Source: Mucilaginibacter mali
GTDB lineage: Bacteria; Bacteroidota; Bacteroidia; Sphingobacteriales; Sphingobacteriaceae
NCBI RefSeq assembly: GCF_013283875.1
Contig: NZ_CP054139.1
Coordinates: 1 to 64,000, forward strand
Length of the DNA: 64,000 bases
Reading direction: 5' to 3'
The position numbers and the translations under genes are program-made. Positions 42,476-52,094 of this stretch are shown here, piece by piece; position 1 is the stretch's first letter; every line of letters starts with the position of its first letter. The notes below the pieces were generated by a model. The model saw only the letters and a program-made list of their open reading frames with translations, was not told the DNA's origin and did not search any database.

Positions 42476-43793
42476 ATACTTCAGGGCTTTAACTGTTTTC
42501 TTACTGTCGGTTGCCATCGTTCCGGCAATGGCGCAATCAACCGCTACCACCAGTTCCCCTTATTCAAAATATGGTTTAGGCCTTATCGATCCTATTTTAC
42601 TGCCGCAAAACGTGGCCATGGGCGGCATAGGTACAGCCACCAACAATATCAACGGTTACAACAACATCAACCCGTTAAATCCGTCATCGTACGCAAATAT
42701 CCGCTTTACCGCTATCGACGCGGGTTTGTACAGCAATTTCGTTTCGTTCAGTAAATCGGGCGTACCTAATCAAACCAGTTCAAACTTCAGGTTTAGCCAC
42801 GTTACTTTTGCTATGCCGGTAACACAGCATTCGGCTTTAAGCTTTGGCCTGATGCCTTACAGCGAACTGGGCTACAAATACAAACAAACGCTAAACCGCG
42901 GCTATGGCACATCATCGCCTGCCGATACCAACCTTACCAATAATGTTTACAGCGGCGAGGGTGGCTTATCTAAATTTTACCTGGGTTATGGTATAAATGT
43001 TACCAAAGCGCTTACTATCGGCGCCAATGCATCGTACATATTTGGTAAACTAAAACAATACAGCTCAACCGAGTATCCGCAGCTTTACGGCGTGTTTAAC
43101 TCCCGCCAGGAGATCAGCAATTCCATCGGTGGTTTAAATTACGATTTCGGCGCGCAGTACACCGTTACTTTAGCCGAGGACAGGCACCTGGTGTTTGGCT
43201 ACTCGGGTTCGGCGTCTACAAAATTAAATACCGAAAGCACCTTCCTGGTAAGCCAGTACCAGATTGATGCAAGCACCGGCGATGAGGATGTGGCCAGGGA
43301 TACTACCGTAAACCGTAAAACGCCTAATGGTAAAATTCAGCTGCCAATGATTCATCATTTTGGGGTATCGTACCAGTTAGACCGTAAGTTTTTGGTAGGC
43401 GCCGATTACAGCATGGGCAATTGGTCTAAACTAAGCATCAACGGCGTAAACCAGGGTTTGCAAAACAGCCAAAGTTTTAACATTGGCGGTCAGTTTAATC
43501 CTAACTCAAACTCGCTGCACAGCTATTGGGCTTTGGTTGATTACCGTTTCGGCGCGCATTTCGAAAAAACTTACGTTACCATCAATAATCAGGATATTAA
43601 GCAAATGGGGGTAACCTTTGGTTTGGGTTTACCACTTGCCGCTAACGGCAGCAGCTTTTATAAGGTAAACATAGCCGGCGATCTGGGCCGTCGTGGTACC
43701 ATGAGCAACGGGCTGATCAGGGAAACCTATTTTAACCTGCACTTAAGCTTCACGCTTAACGATAAGTGGTTCCAGAAATACAAGTTCGATTAA
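42468..43793 (+). CDS. Outer-membrane beta-barrel protein
   Basis: A 441-residue protein with a signal peptide (to about residue 22, ending AMAQ), a Ser/Thr-rich segment and repeated amphipathic strands. SSPYSKYGLGLIDPILLPQN and LGYGINVTKALTIGANASYI recall FadL/OmpP1-type transporters. It overlaps coaX by 8 bases and precedes lptC, a pattern frequent in this group. Substrate unknown. Confidence 0.8.
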   Translation: MIRYFRALTVFLLSVAIVPAMAQSTATTSSPYSKYGLGLIDPILLPQNVAMGGIGTATNNINGYNNINPLNPSSYANIRFTAIDAGLYSNFVSFSKSGVPNQTSSNFRFSHVTFAMPVTQHSALSFGLMPYSELGYKYKQTLNRGYGTSSPADTNLTNNVYSGEGGLSKFYLGYGINVTKALTIGANASYIFGKLKQYSSTEYPQLYGVFNSRQEISNSIGGLNYDFGAQYTVTLAEDRHLVFGYSGSASTKLNTESTFLVSQYQIDASTGDEDVARDTTVNRKTPNGKIQLPMIHHFGVSYQLDRKFLVGADYSMGNWSKLSINGVNQGLQNSQSFNIGGQFNPNSNSLHSYWALVDYRFGAHFEKTYVTINNQDIKQMGVTFGLGLPLAANGSSFYKVNIAGDLGRRGTMSNGLIRETYFNLHLSFTLNDKWFQKYKFD

Positions 43794-43806
43794 TTTTTTA
43801 AACGAT

Positions 43807-44394
43807 ATGCAGGAAGGGGCAAACCATTGGCTGTGTGTACTATTAACGGCTGTGGTGTGCCCCTTGCTTTTTAGCGCCTGCAGTAACGACTTGAAAAAAA
43901 TTCGCGAAATATCTAACCGCGAAGTAAATAGCCCTGCAGATACCACCCGCGGCGTAGATGCCATCTACAGCGATTCGGCCAAAGTTAAGGCGCGCGCGCT
44001 TGCCCCCCTGATGCTGGAGTATGCCCCAAGCAAAGATATTAAAGAAGAATATAAGCTGATGCCTAAAGGGGTAACCATTATTTTTTTTGATGAACACCAG
44101 AAGGAGACGGGTAGGGTAGTGGCGGATACCGCTTATTTTTACCCGCTGCGCAAGCTGTTCAATTTGCGCAAACACGTAGTGATCACCAGCATCAAAGGCG
44201 ATGTTTTTACGTCGGAAGAATTGAACTGGGATAATGGTACCGATAAAATAACTACAAATAAGCCGTTTGAAATAAAAAGAGCCAACGGCGATATAGGGCA
44301 TGGCACCAGTTTAGTAACTAACGGAAGATTTGACCACTACGATGTAACAAATCAAACCGGTATTTTTACCATCAACCGCGATCTGGGCCAATAA
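43807..44394 (+). CDS. lptC: LPS export protein LptC
   Basis: A 195-residue lipoprotein-like protein with lipobox LLFSAC (Cys25), followed by the LptC beta-jellyroll: YKLMPKGVTIIFFDEHQKET, VVADTAYFYPLRKLFNLR and VFTSEELNWD. LptC passes lipopolysaccharide from the LptBFG transporter to LptA in the periplasm. Bacteroidota LptC proteins often carry a lipid anchor instead of a membrane helix. It lies 13 bases after the barrel protein gene. Confidence 0.88.
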   Translation: MQEGANHWLCVLLTAVVCPLLFSACSNDLKKIREISNREVNSPADTTRGVDAIYSDSAKVKARALAPLMLEYAPSKDIKEEYKLMPKGVTIIFFDEHQKETGRVVADTAYFYPLRKLFNLRKHVVITSIKGDVFTSEELNWDNGTDKITTNKPFEIKRANGDIGHGTSLVTNGRFDHYDVTNQTGIFTINRDLGQ

Positions 44395-44494
44395 AACTCA
44401 GCTTTTTTAATCTCAAAATTTGTATTACGTAATTTTACTAAAAGTTGTATCTTGCGCCCTCTTTTTAAATGAGTTAATATTTTTTTAAGACTAT

Positions 44495-46609
44495 ATGGGT
44501 ATAATGAATTATTTGCGGGAGAAGATGGGAAAGATCCTCGCAATAGTGATTGGTGTAGCGCTGACGGCTTTTATTATTGGCGAAGTAGCCAGGTCGGGCA
44601 GCTCATTCATGCGCGACTCGCGTAATGAAATTGGTGAAGTATCGGGCGAAAAGGTGCCTTACGACCAATTCTCGAAAAAAGTTGATCAGAACACTAAAAA
44701 CTTCTTATCGCAATCGGGCCAAAGCCCTACGCCGCAAATTACCGGCTATATACAGGAAACCACCTGGAACCAGTTTATCAGCGAAATTATCCTGAAAAAG
44801 GAAATTGAAAAATTAGGTTTGGTAGTTAGTACCGACGAAACCCGCTCGATGATCAGCGGTAACAACCCTAACCAGCAAATTATACAGGCATTTGGCGATC
44901 CTAAAACCGGTCAGATTGACAAGCAACGCCTTAACATGTTCCTGACTAACGTAGGCGCTGCTAAGGAAGATGACCCGATGAAGGTTCAGTGGAAGGAATT
45001 TGTAAGCCAGATGATCGAATCGAAAAAGGCCGAGAAATACCTGGCGCTGGTACGCACCGGTTTATACATCAACTCGCTTGACGCTAAAGACGATTACGAA
45101 GCAAAAAACAAACTGGTTAACTTTAAATACGCCCAGCTGGATTATGCTTCGTTACCCGATGCAAAGGTAACCCTGACCGACGACGATTACAGCAGCTACT
45201 ATAACGAGCACAAAGCACAGTTTAAAAACACACAAGAGCTGCGCAGCTTTGAATATGTAGCCTTTAACGCGGCGCCATCAAAAGAAGATACCGCAGCCGT
45301 TAAAACTGAAATAGACAAACTGGCGGCCGATTTTAAAACCGCTACTAACGACTCGCTTTTTGTTCAACTGAATGCGGATACCAAAGCACCAATTGTTTTT
45401 CAACACAAAGGCCAGCTTGAACCAAAGCTTGATTCTGTGATGTTCAGCGCCGCTAAGGGTACGGTTTATGGTCCTTATTTCAGTAATGGCAGCTATAAAG
45501 TGGCTAAACTTATCGATAGCCGCGTTGGTCCCGATTCGGTTAAAGCAAGCCACATCCTGTTAAATCCTGCAACCGAAGGCGGTGTTGATAAAGCTAAAGC
45601 CAAGGCCGATTCTATTAAGAAATTACTTGCTGGCGGTAAATCATTTGCCGATCTGGCCAAGCAATTCTCAACCGATAAGGGTTCTGCCGATAAAGGCGGC
45701 GACCTGGGTACATTTGGCCGCGGCGCAATGGTTAAGGAATTTGATGATGCAGCCTTTGAAGGTAAAAAAGGAGATATCAAGATTGTAACTACTCAGTTTG
45801 GTGTACACATCCTGCGTATCGAAGATCAAAAAGGTTCATCTAAAGTGGTAAAGGTTGCCATTGTTGATAAGCCGCTTGAAGCCAGCAACAAAACACAATC
45901 TGCCGCTTATGCTAAAGCGCAGGCGTTTTTAGCTTCGTTAAATAAAGATAACTTCACTATCGAAAGCCAAAAACAAGGCCTGGCTATTAAAAAAGCCGAC
46001 GACGTTAATGGTATTGCAAGCGCATTGCCTGGTTTAGATAATGCCCGTGAAATTGTACGCTGGGCTTTCAAGGCCGATAAAGGCGACTTTACCGACCAGG
46101 TGTTTACCGTAGGTAACCAATATGTGATCCCGCGTTTAACCGAGATCAAGCCAGAAGGTACACTATCGCTGGATGCTGTTAAAAAACAGATAGAGCCGGA
46201 AGTTCGCCAAATTGCTAAAGGCAAGCAACTGGCCGCTAAGTTTGAAGCTGCCATGAGCGGCGCTTCATCTATCGATGCTGTTGCGCAAAAAGCCGGTACA
46301 CCTGTTGTTCCGGTACAAAATATCGTTTTCGCCAATCCGGTTATCCCTGGTTTAGCTGCTGAATATAAAGTGGTTGGTACAGTTTTCGGCCTGCCGTTGC
46401 ACAAGCTATCAAAACCTGTACAGGGTTCGCACGGTGTTTATGTGGTACAATCGGATAATTTTGTAACATCAGGAACGTTTGACAAGGCTGCACAGCAGAA
46501 ACAGCAAATGCAGTTAAGCCAGATGATGCTGCAACGTACCGATGGCCAGGTGTTTGACGCGTTGAAAGATAAGGCGAATGTAAAAGATTACCGCGCCAAG
46601 TTCTTATAA
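44495..46609 (+). CDS. PpiD/SurA-type peptidyl-prolyl isomerase
   Basis: The 704-residue protein has an N-terminal membrane anchor (ILAIVIGVALTAFIIGEVA), a SurA-like chaperone domain, and a rotamase (PPIC) domain near 350-450 (KASHILLNPATEGG, FADLAKQFSTDKGSADKGGD, GVHILRIED). It is a periplasmic folding helper for outer-membrane proteins. A TATCTTGCGCC element similar to the one before holB lies near 44450. A terminator follows the stop. Confidence 0.92.
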   Translation: MGIMNYLREKMGKILAIVIGVALTAFIIGEVARSGSSFMRDSRNEIGEVSGEKVPYDQFSKKVDQNTKNFLSQSGQSPTPQITGYIQETTWNQFISEIILKKEIEKLGLVVSTDETRSMISGNNPNQQIIQAFGDPKTGQIDKQRLNMFLTNVGAAKEDDPMKVQWKEFVSQMIESKKAEKYLALVRTGLYINSLDAKDDYEAKNKLVNFKYAQLDYASLPDAKVTLTDDDYSSYYNEHKAQFKNTQELRSFEYVAFNAAPSKEDTAAVKTEIDKLAADFKTATNDSLFVQLNADTKAPIVFQHKGQLEPKLDSVMFSAAKGTVYGPYFSNGSYKVAKLIDSRVGPDSVKASHILLNPATEGGVDKAKAKADSIKKLLAGGKSFADLAKQFSTDKGSADKGGDLGTFGRGAMVKEFDDAAFEGKKGDIKIVTTQFGVHILRIEDQKGSSKVVKVAIVDKPLEASNKTQSAAYAKAQAFLASLNKDNFTIESQKQGLAIKKADDVNGIASALPGLDNAREIVRWAFKADKGDFTDQVFTVGNQYVIPRLTEIKPEGTLSLDAVKKQIEPEVRQIAKGKQLAAKFEAAMSGASSIDAVAQKAGTPVVPVQNIVFANPVIPGLAAEYKVVGTVFGLPLHKLSKPVQGSHGVYVVQSDNFVTSGTFDKAAQQKQQMQLSQMMLQRTDGQVFDALKDKANVKDYRAKFL

Positions 46610-46631
46610 CATTAAATTAAAGTAAATTTGC

Positions 46632-46668
46632 ATCCGGGATTGGTTTTTGCCTCTCCCGGATTTTTTTT
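46632..46668 (+). terminator. Terminator of the PpiD-like gene
   Basis: An 8-bp stem ATCCGGGA/TCCCGGAT (46632-46639 with 46654-46661) with a 14-base loop runs into a run of Ts, 22 bases after the stop. Confidence 0.75.
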
Positions 46669-46678
46669 GCTTACTGAT

Positions 46679-47194
46679 ATGGATATCCAGGAAAATATAA
46701 TTAATAAAGTTGCGCTGAGTGGCTTGGTTACGCTTGACCCCGCCGCTTTTTATCCGCCCGGCGAAAGATTGGTGTATGATATCACCGATAACCTGTTTCA
46801 TGGCCTGATCCTGAAGGAAAAGGATTTTCGCGAATTTGTGAAAGGGCATGACTGGGCGCAATATACCGGCAAAAACATAGCTATAACCTGCACAGCCGAC
46901 GCCATTGTACCGGCATGGGCTTACATGTTGTTGGCTAACCGGATGGCTCCTTACGCCCGCGAAATTGTATTTGGGGATGCGGCGGTATTGGAGACCGTTT
47001 TATTTGAAAAAGCGATGGCCGGCGTTGATCTTGAACAATATCGCGACCAAAGAGTAGTTATAAAGGGATGCGGTGATATAGAGGTGCCAACATCGGCCTA
47101 TGTGGAGTTGACCAAAAGGTTAACCCCAATAGTAAAGAGTTTGATGTTTGGCGAACCATGTTCAACCGTGCCTATTTATAAACGTAAAGATTAA
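46679..47194 (+). CDS. DUF2480 family protein
   Basis: From ATG 46679 the protein is 171 residues; an earlier TTG start would lie inside the terminator. The sequence (NKVALSGLVTLDPAAFYP, IAITCTADAIVPAWAYMLL, VIKGCGDIEVPTSAYVELT) matches DUF2480, a conserved Bacteroidota family of unknown function. It begins a run with DUF3108 and DUF3109 genes on the same strand. Confidence 0.9.
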   Translation: MDIQENIINKVALSGLVTLDPAAFYPPGERLVYDITDNLFHGLILKEKDFREFVKGHDWAQYTGKNIAITCTADAIVPAWAYMLLANRMAPYAREIVFGDAAVLETVLFEKAMAGVDLEQYRDQRVVIKGCGDIEVPTSAYVELTKRLTPIVKSLMFGEPCSTVPIYKRKD

Positions 47195-47202
47195 ACACCC
47201 GA

Positions 47203-47976
47203 ATGAAGCTAAAGCTGACCGCATTATTTTTACTTGCCCTTAACTGCGCCTTCGCCCAGGAACTCACTAAAAACACCGATGTGGCCTTTAAGGCCGGCGA
47301 GCAGTTAAGCTATAAACTGAAATACGGTTTCTTCACCGCTGCCGAGGCGCATCTGAAAGTAGAGGAGTCGGATGTGAAGTTTGAAGGAAGGCCCGCTTAC
47401 CATATTATTGCCGATGGCAATACGGCCGGCACTTTCGATGTGTTTTATAAAGTGCGCAACCGCTACGAAAGTTTTATCGATAAAAATACACTGCTGCCTT
47501 TTCTGTATACCGAAAACCGCCACGAGGGCAGCTGGAACCATACCGATAAGGTAACATTTGATCATAAAGAAGGAAAGATCAAGGCTGATAAAGGCACTTA
47601 CCCGTTTAAGGGGCAGGTGTTCGATTTTCCATCAGCCTATTATTTTGCCCGTTGCCTTGATGTTACAAAAATGAAGATTGGCGAGAAGTTTGAACTGCGG
47701 TATTTTTTAGAAGACAGCGTTCAAACCCTCACAATTACCTACGTGGGGAAGGAAAAGGTGAAATGCGACCTGGGCACATTCAACTGCCTGAAGTTTAACC
47801 CAACAATTATCCCCGGCCGCATTTTTCGTAAAAACAGCAAGTTGTACCTTTGGGTTACCGATGATGCTAACCGCATACCTATTAAAGCGCATGTGGAAGT
47901 GATTGTGGGTAGCCTGACCATGGAAATAACCGACGCCAAAAATTTGAAATACCCATTAAACCCCATCAGTAAATAG
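47203..47976 (+). CDS. DUF3108 domain protein
   Basis: A 257-residue protein with a signal peptide (to about residue 18, ending CAFAQ) and the DUF3108 fold: FKAGEQLSYKLKYGFFTAAE and YHIIADGNTAGTFDVFYKVR. It resembles LolA/LolB-type lipid-binding beta sheets in layout, though no function is established. It starts 8 bases after the DUF2480 gene and ends 1 base before the DUF3109 gene. Confidence 0.9.
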   Translation: MKLKLTALFLLALNCAFAQELTKNTDVAFKAGEQLSYKLKYGFFTAAEAHLKVEESDVKFEGRPAYHIIADGNTAGTFDVFYKVRNRYESFIDKNTLLPFLYTENRHEGSWNHTDKVTFDHKEGKIKADKGTYPFKGQVFDFPSAYYFARCLDVTKMKIGEKFELRYFLEDSVQTLTITYVGKEKVKCDLGTFNCLKFNPTIIPGRIFRKNSKLYLWVTDDANRIPIKAHVEVIVGSLTMEITDAKNLKYPLNPISK

Positions 47977-47977
47977 C

Positions 47978-48541
47978 ATGATAGAAGTAGGTAATGTGCT
48001 GGTGCATGAAGATGTAATAACCGAGAACTTTGTTTGTAACCTTAACCGCTGCAAAGGTATCTGCTGCCTGGAAGGCGATTCGGGCGCGCCGCTGAACCAT
48101 GATGAACTGGGTATTTTAAAAGAAATTTATCCTAAGGTAAAACCCTACATGACGGAAAAGGGTATAGCCACCGTAGAGCGCGAGGGTACCCATGTAACAG
48201 ATTTTGAAGGCGATTACACTACACCCTGTGTTGATACCAATAAAGAATGCGCCTATGTAACCTGGGAAAACGGGATTACCAAATGCGCCATAGAAAAGGC
48301 TTACGAGGCTGGCGATATCAACTGGAAAAAACCCATTTCCTGCCACCTGTATCCCATCCGCATTACTCATTACCCCGAATTTGACGTACTGAACTACGAT
48401 CGTTGGAGTATCTGTAGCCCGGCCTGTAGCTTTGGTAAAGAACTGAAAGTGAGCGTACATCAATTTTTAAAAGATCCGCTGATACGCAAGTATGGCGCCG
48501 AATGGTATAAAGAACTGGAAGAGCAGGTTGCCGGGATCTAA
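47978..48541 (+). CDS. DUF3109 family cysteine-rich protein
   Basis: A 187-residue protein with a cysteine pattern spread over its length (FVCNLNRCKGICCLEG, TPCVDTNKECAYV, TKCAIEKAY, SCHLYPIR, SICSPACSFG). These resemble Zn or Fe-S sites seen in the CxxCxxxCC family of putative oxidoreductase domains. DUF3109 is common in Bacteroidota and unassigned. The gene follows DUF3108 after 1 base. Confidence 0.9.
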   Translation: MIEVGNVLVHEDVITENFVCNLNRCKGICCLEGDSGAPLNHDELGILKEIYPKVKPYMTEKGIATVEREGTHVTDFEGDYTTPCVDTNKECAYVTWENGITKCAIEKAYEAGDINWKKPISCHLYPIRITHYPEFDVLNYDRWSICSPACSFGKELKVSVHQFLKDPLIRKYGAEWYKELEEQVAGI

Positions 48542-48557
48542 CGAAGAGAACTTACAG

Positions 48558-48938
48558 ATGGAGCCAAAGGCCGATAACAATTTAAGGGACATAATTGCTG
48601 GTATTGCCAATGTAGTATTGGGCGTACAGGAAAAACTTTTTGTGCCCGATCTGTCTGCCCCTGTCTCCGCTCTGCAAGCAAATGAACTGATCGCAGAGTT
48701 ATTCCATACACTAAGATATACCGGGGCCGCTGATATGATAGATGACAGCGATTTGAACGTGCGCGAACTCATCAAAATTACTTTTGCCGCTTTAGGTATC
48801 GAGATAGAGTTTAGCGGCCGCGATAAATATGAGAAGGCCGTAGTTATCGATTCGGACCAGGATCTGGCCACATTGTTAAATTTAAATTCCGGCGCCTTAA
48901 TGCCCGGGCAAACAGTGGTAAGAATAGCATCTGCTTAG
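48558..48938 (+). CDS. Orphan protein with GDP-mannose 4,6-dehydratase-like C-terminal end
   Basis: The 126-residue protein starts at ATG 48558 (17 bases after the DUF3109 stop). The N-terminal half is unfamiliar. The C-terminal half (LNVRELIKITFAALGIEIEF ... EKAVVIDSD ... ALMPGQTVVRI) resembles the substrate-side C-terminal region of GDP-mannose 4,6-dehydratase: compare VRE-V---F---GI-IEW and the PG-----VD segment. There is no Rossmann domain, and the sequence stops before the RYFRP signature. It may be a truncated gmd-derived protein or a coincidental match. Confidence 0.5.
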   Translation: MEPKADNNLRDIIAGIANVVLGVQEKLFVPDLSAPVSALQANELIAELFHTLRYTGAADMIDDSDLNVRELIKITFAALGIEIEFSGRDKYEKAVVIDSDQDLATLLNLNSGALMPGQTVVRIASA

Positions 48939-49515
48939 TTGCTTTTTTTGATAATGGTAACCGGGATTACCCAAGTCGCTGTAGCTGTATCAGAGTACCC
49001 TTTCTTATTATTTAACCAAAAAATAATATCCCGAAAGCGATTTCTTGACAGGGAGCGGTTAACTTCGCCGCAGGTTTATTAAATAAAATAATAGATCCGT
49101 TCTCGTAAAAGAATAATATTTTTCGCGCAATGGTGGTGAAAAGTGACGTTAATTAACGGTTGCGATACCGTTTTTTAACCCCTTTTTATTAGCTTGGAAA
49201 TTATTTAATTTGCATGTAAAGCGTAAGAATGTCAGGTTTTAGAACCATAGGTTGTGGCCATTATTGGATTTTGTAAATATCTAATTACTAAGGCATTCCA
49301 AATTTTCTTAAATAAAATCGTTTTTGCGTTTTGTTTAATAATAGCAAAGCTTTATTGAATATTTGTTAAATAATTTAATCTTTTTGCTGTCGGTTTTTAA
49401 ATGATGCTATTTTTCTTATTTTATTTTCAATAATCTGATTATTGGCTTATATTTGTAAAAAAGCCCTGATTTCGACTTTTATTACTAATAATATTATAAT
49501 TTAATCGCTCTTACC
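48939..49515. other. 577-base AT-rich intergenic gap
   Basis: No gene is supported on either strand. The only clear signal is the promoter near the right end. The rest is AT-rich with T runs. Confidence 0.5.
49425..49455 (+). promoter_or_regulatory. Promoter of the outer-membrane protein gene
   Basis: A TTTC -33 box and TATATTTG -7 box (49448-49455) are 19 bases apart, near the Bacteroidota consensus. They lie 60 bases before the ATG at 49516. Confidence 0.5.
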
Positions 49516-50217
49516 ATGAAAAAAAAGTTACTATTTAAAATTGCAATTATTGCAACTGCACTCTGGGGGACCAGCACGTGCGCATTTGCGCAATATCAGT
49601 CACCAAAAGCTACCTTAGGTTTTAACGTGGGTACTCAAGGTGTTGGTATTGAAGGGAAAATGAATGTGGTTGAACGCCTGGATGTTCGTTTAGGCGCTTC
49701 TATCATCCCTATTAACAGCATTACATCTACTCAGTATTTAGGTTCTAATCGTACCACTATAAACCTGCAGCCGCGTTTTTCAAACGTGCACCTGCTGGCA
49801 GACTGGCGTCCGTTCAAGTTCTCTGGAAGCAATCCGCTTTCGGGTAATTTTAAACTAACCGCAGGTGGTGCATACTTCATCCGTTCGGAAGGAACCGCTA
49901 ACATCTCGCTGGCTGATTCTTATTTCTACGGTGATATAGAACTGCCAAAGGAAGATATCGGTGTAGTAACCGCTACTGCTAAATGGAGCCATTTTGCTCC
50001 TTACGGTGGTTTAGGTTTGGATAACATCCCTGTATTCAACAATTTTATGATTGGTTTTGAAATGGGTACTTACTATATATCAAACCCTTCTGCTTCAATT
50101 GTAGGTACCAACTTTTTGGTTGATAACGACCAAAACGGCCCTAAGCTACAAAGCAACTTAAAATCATACCAATTTATGCCGGTTTTCCAGGTAAACTTCA
50201 ATTTCAAAATCAAATAA
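49516..50217 (+). CDS. Exported outer-membrane beta-barrel protein
   Basis: A 233-residue protein with a signal peptide (ending CAFAQ at about residue 26). Repeated beta-strands follow (TLGFNVGTQGVGIEGKMN, LDVRLGASIIPIN), and the C-terminus is FQVNFNFKIK, typical of small barrels. It is 9 bases from the lipoprotein gene downstream and probably forms a cell-surface unit with it. Function unknown. Confidence 0.8.
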   Translation: MKKKLLFKIAIIATALWGTSTCAFAQYQSPKATLGFNVGTQGVGIEGKMNVVERLDVRLGASIIPINSITSTQYLGSNRTTINLQPRFSNVHLLADWRPFKFSGSNPLSGNFKLTAGGAYFIRSEGTANISLADSYFYGDIELPKEDIGVVTATAKWSHFAPYGGLGLDNIPVFNNFMIGFEMGTYYISNPSASIVGTNFLVDNDQNGPKLQSNLKSYQFMPVFQVNFNFKIK

Positions 50218-50226
50218 CGAACAGTG

Positions 50227-51888
50227 ATGAAAAGATTTATAACAAAATATTATTTCCTGCCGGCAATAGCGTTGCTTACGTTAGTTTCGGTAGTAGCGGT
50301 TAGATGTAAAAAGCCGACGGATGGTATCAACATCAACGTAAATACATCAAATTTATTCCATTATACAGCATTAGTGCAAATTGTTGACCCAAGCGGCAAC
50401 GTACCTAATGGCCTTTCTGTAGCGCTGACTGGTGCCAATGCTGCTGCTATATATGGTATTGACGGACGTAAAGCACTATCGGCTCCTGCTGGTATTATCT
50501 CGATTGCAGTACACCCTAAAATGGAACCTACTGCTACAAGCCCTTTAAAATTTAACCTGGTTGTTACAGGTGCAGGTTACCTGCCATTAACTATTCCGGT
50601 AACAATCAGTACGTCGCAACCTAACCAGGTAATTAAAGCCAATATCCTTAACCTGGTTGTGCCTACCGCTGGTGTTGCTACAACAACTACTACTTCTAAC
50701 ACAGTTGCTGCAGGTACCGTAACAGCGCCCATTACTATTGCTACAACACCTTCAGGCGGTCCGGAAGCTACGTCGGTTACTATACCAGCGGGTACCAAGT
50801 TACAGGATGCTGCCGGTAATACCGTTGCAGGAAATAGTGTGGCTTTGAATGTAAATAACTTTAATACCTCACAGCAAACTGCTGTTAACCTGTTCCCGGG
50901 CGGCTCATTAGCAGCGGCTAATATCTCTGGTGGTACATCATCTTCGGGTGTATTTATGCCTGCAGGTTTTGCAAACGTTACCATGACTGTTAATGGTACA
51001 GAGATCAAGAAATTCAGTTCACCGATCAACATTACCATGACGCTTGACCCGGCATATAAAAACCCAAGCACCGGTACCCTTATTGCTCCGGGCCAAACAA
51101 TGGGCCTTTACAGCTACGATACCGGTACAGGCCAATGGCAATTTGAAACAAATGTTACTGTAGGCGGTACAGCTGCTGCTCCAACAGTTACGTTTACTAC
51201 AAGCCACTTAACTGTATTCTCGATAGGTGCTTTGCAAGTAGCTTTAAACAGACTTACGTTATCGTTCATAGCATCATGGCTTACTACAGATGTAGTGGCG
51301 AACATTCGCGTTATCGCGGCGGTTACTAATGGTCCGGCTTACAATATTTATGATCAAACAGCTTCAATTGATTTGACTAACCTGACAGTAAACATTGATG
51401 GACAGATACCCACTCCAACAGCTACTAATAGCATCTCGCTTACATTCCTTAGTTCTACGGGTACAATTTTAGCAACCGCAACTGTTGCACCCGGCACTAC
51501 TAGTCTTACTGTAACGCTGGCTTCTCCTCCTCTTGGTCCTATAACCGATTTGTTCCTGCAACTTGATTGCGCTGGTGCCGGAAGCTCTAAAGTAGGCATA
51601 TTCACACCTCCTGATTTTTACCTGCTGTACAAACCAACAGGTGCACCTGTTACCAGCTACCAGATATTAGGCCAGGTACAAGGCGGGCACTTAATTACCC
51701 AGCAGTTGTTGGCTACCCAAAACTATGACTTTAAAGCTTCTTTGAATCAAAGTGTTAAAGAGGTAATTAATCATAACATCAGCGAAAATACTTCGGCTAA
51801 CCAAACAGTAGGAGGCTCTTTCAACGGTACTAAAGTGCCTACACAAAATAAACTTGATATTCAATCTTTGTGTAATACACTACCATAG
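50227..51888 (+). CDS. Exported surface protein, Ala/Thr-rich, repeat-like
   Basis: From ATG 50227 (a GTG 3 bases earlier is possible) the protein is 553 residues. The N-terminal hydrophobic stretch ends in VVAVRC, which may be an unusual lipobox. The remainder is beta-sandwich and Thr/Ala-rich sequence (SGGPEATSVTIPAGTKLQDA, TIATTP, STGTLIAPGQTMGLYSY). The middle resembles domains of extracellular adhesins. No enzyme motif. A strong terminator follows. Confidence 0.75.
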   Translation: MKRFITKYYFLPAIALLTLVSVVAVRCKKPTDGININVNTSNLFHYTALVQIVDPSGNVPNGLSVALTGANAAAIYGIDGRKALSAPAGIISIAVHPKMEPTATSPLKFNLVVTGAGYLPLTIPVTISTSQPNQVIKANILNLVVPTAGVATTTTTSNTVAAGTVTAPITIATTPSGGPEATSVTIPAGTKLQDAAGNTVAGNSVALNVNNFNTSQQTAVNLFPGGSLAAANISGGTSSSGVFMPAGFANVTMTVNGTEIKKFSSPINITMTLDPAYKNPSTGTLIAPGQTMGLYSYDTGTGQWQFETNVTVGGTAAAPTVTFTTSHLTVFSIGALQVALNRLTLSFIASWLTTDVVANIRVIAAVTNGPAYNIYDQTASIDLTNLTVNIDGQIPTPTATNSISLTFLSSTGTILATATVAPGTTSLTVTLASPPLGPITDLFLQLDCAGAGSSKVGIFTPPDFYLLYKPTGAPVTSYQILGQVQGGHLITQQLLATQNYDFKASLNQSVKEVINHNISENTSANQTVGGSFNGTKVPTQNKLDIQSLCNTLP

Positions 51889-51913
51889 TATTTGAAATTA
51901 AGGTAAATAACAT

Positions 51914-51951
51914 AAGGCCCCGGTTTGTTAATCAAACCGGGGCCTTTTTTT
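51914..51951 (+). terminator. Strong terminator after the surface protein gene
   Basis: A perfect 14-bp stem (51914-51927 with 51933-51946) with a 5-base loop ends in a T tract. Confidence 0.93.
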
Positions 51952-52094
51952 GTGATAAAAAAATTAATAACGCACCGCATTTTGCTAAACAGCAAAACAC
52001 AGATCACTACAGGCTAATGAAAATCAAACGGGAAGGATGAATCTGTATGAAGATGTGGGGTAAGAGAAGTCCGGCTACCTTTTAGCCTGATAAT

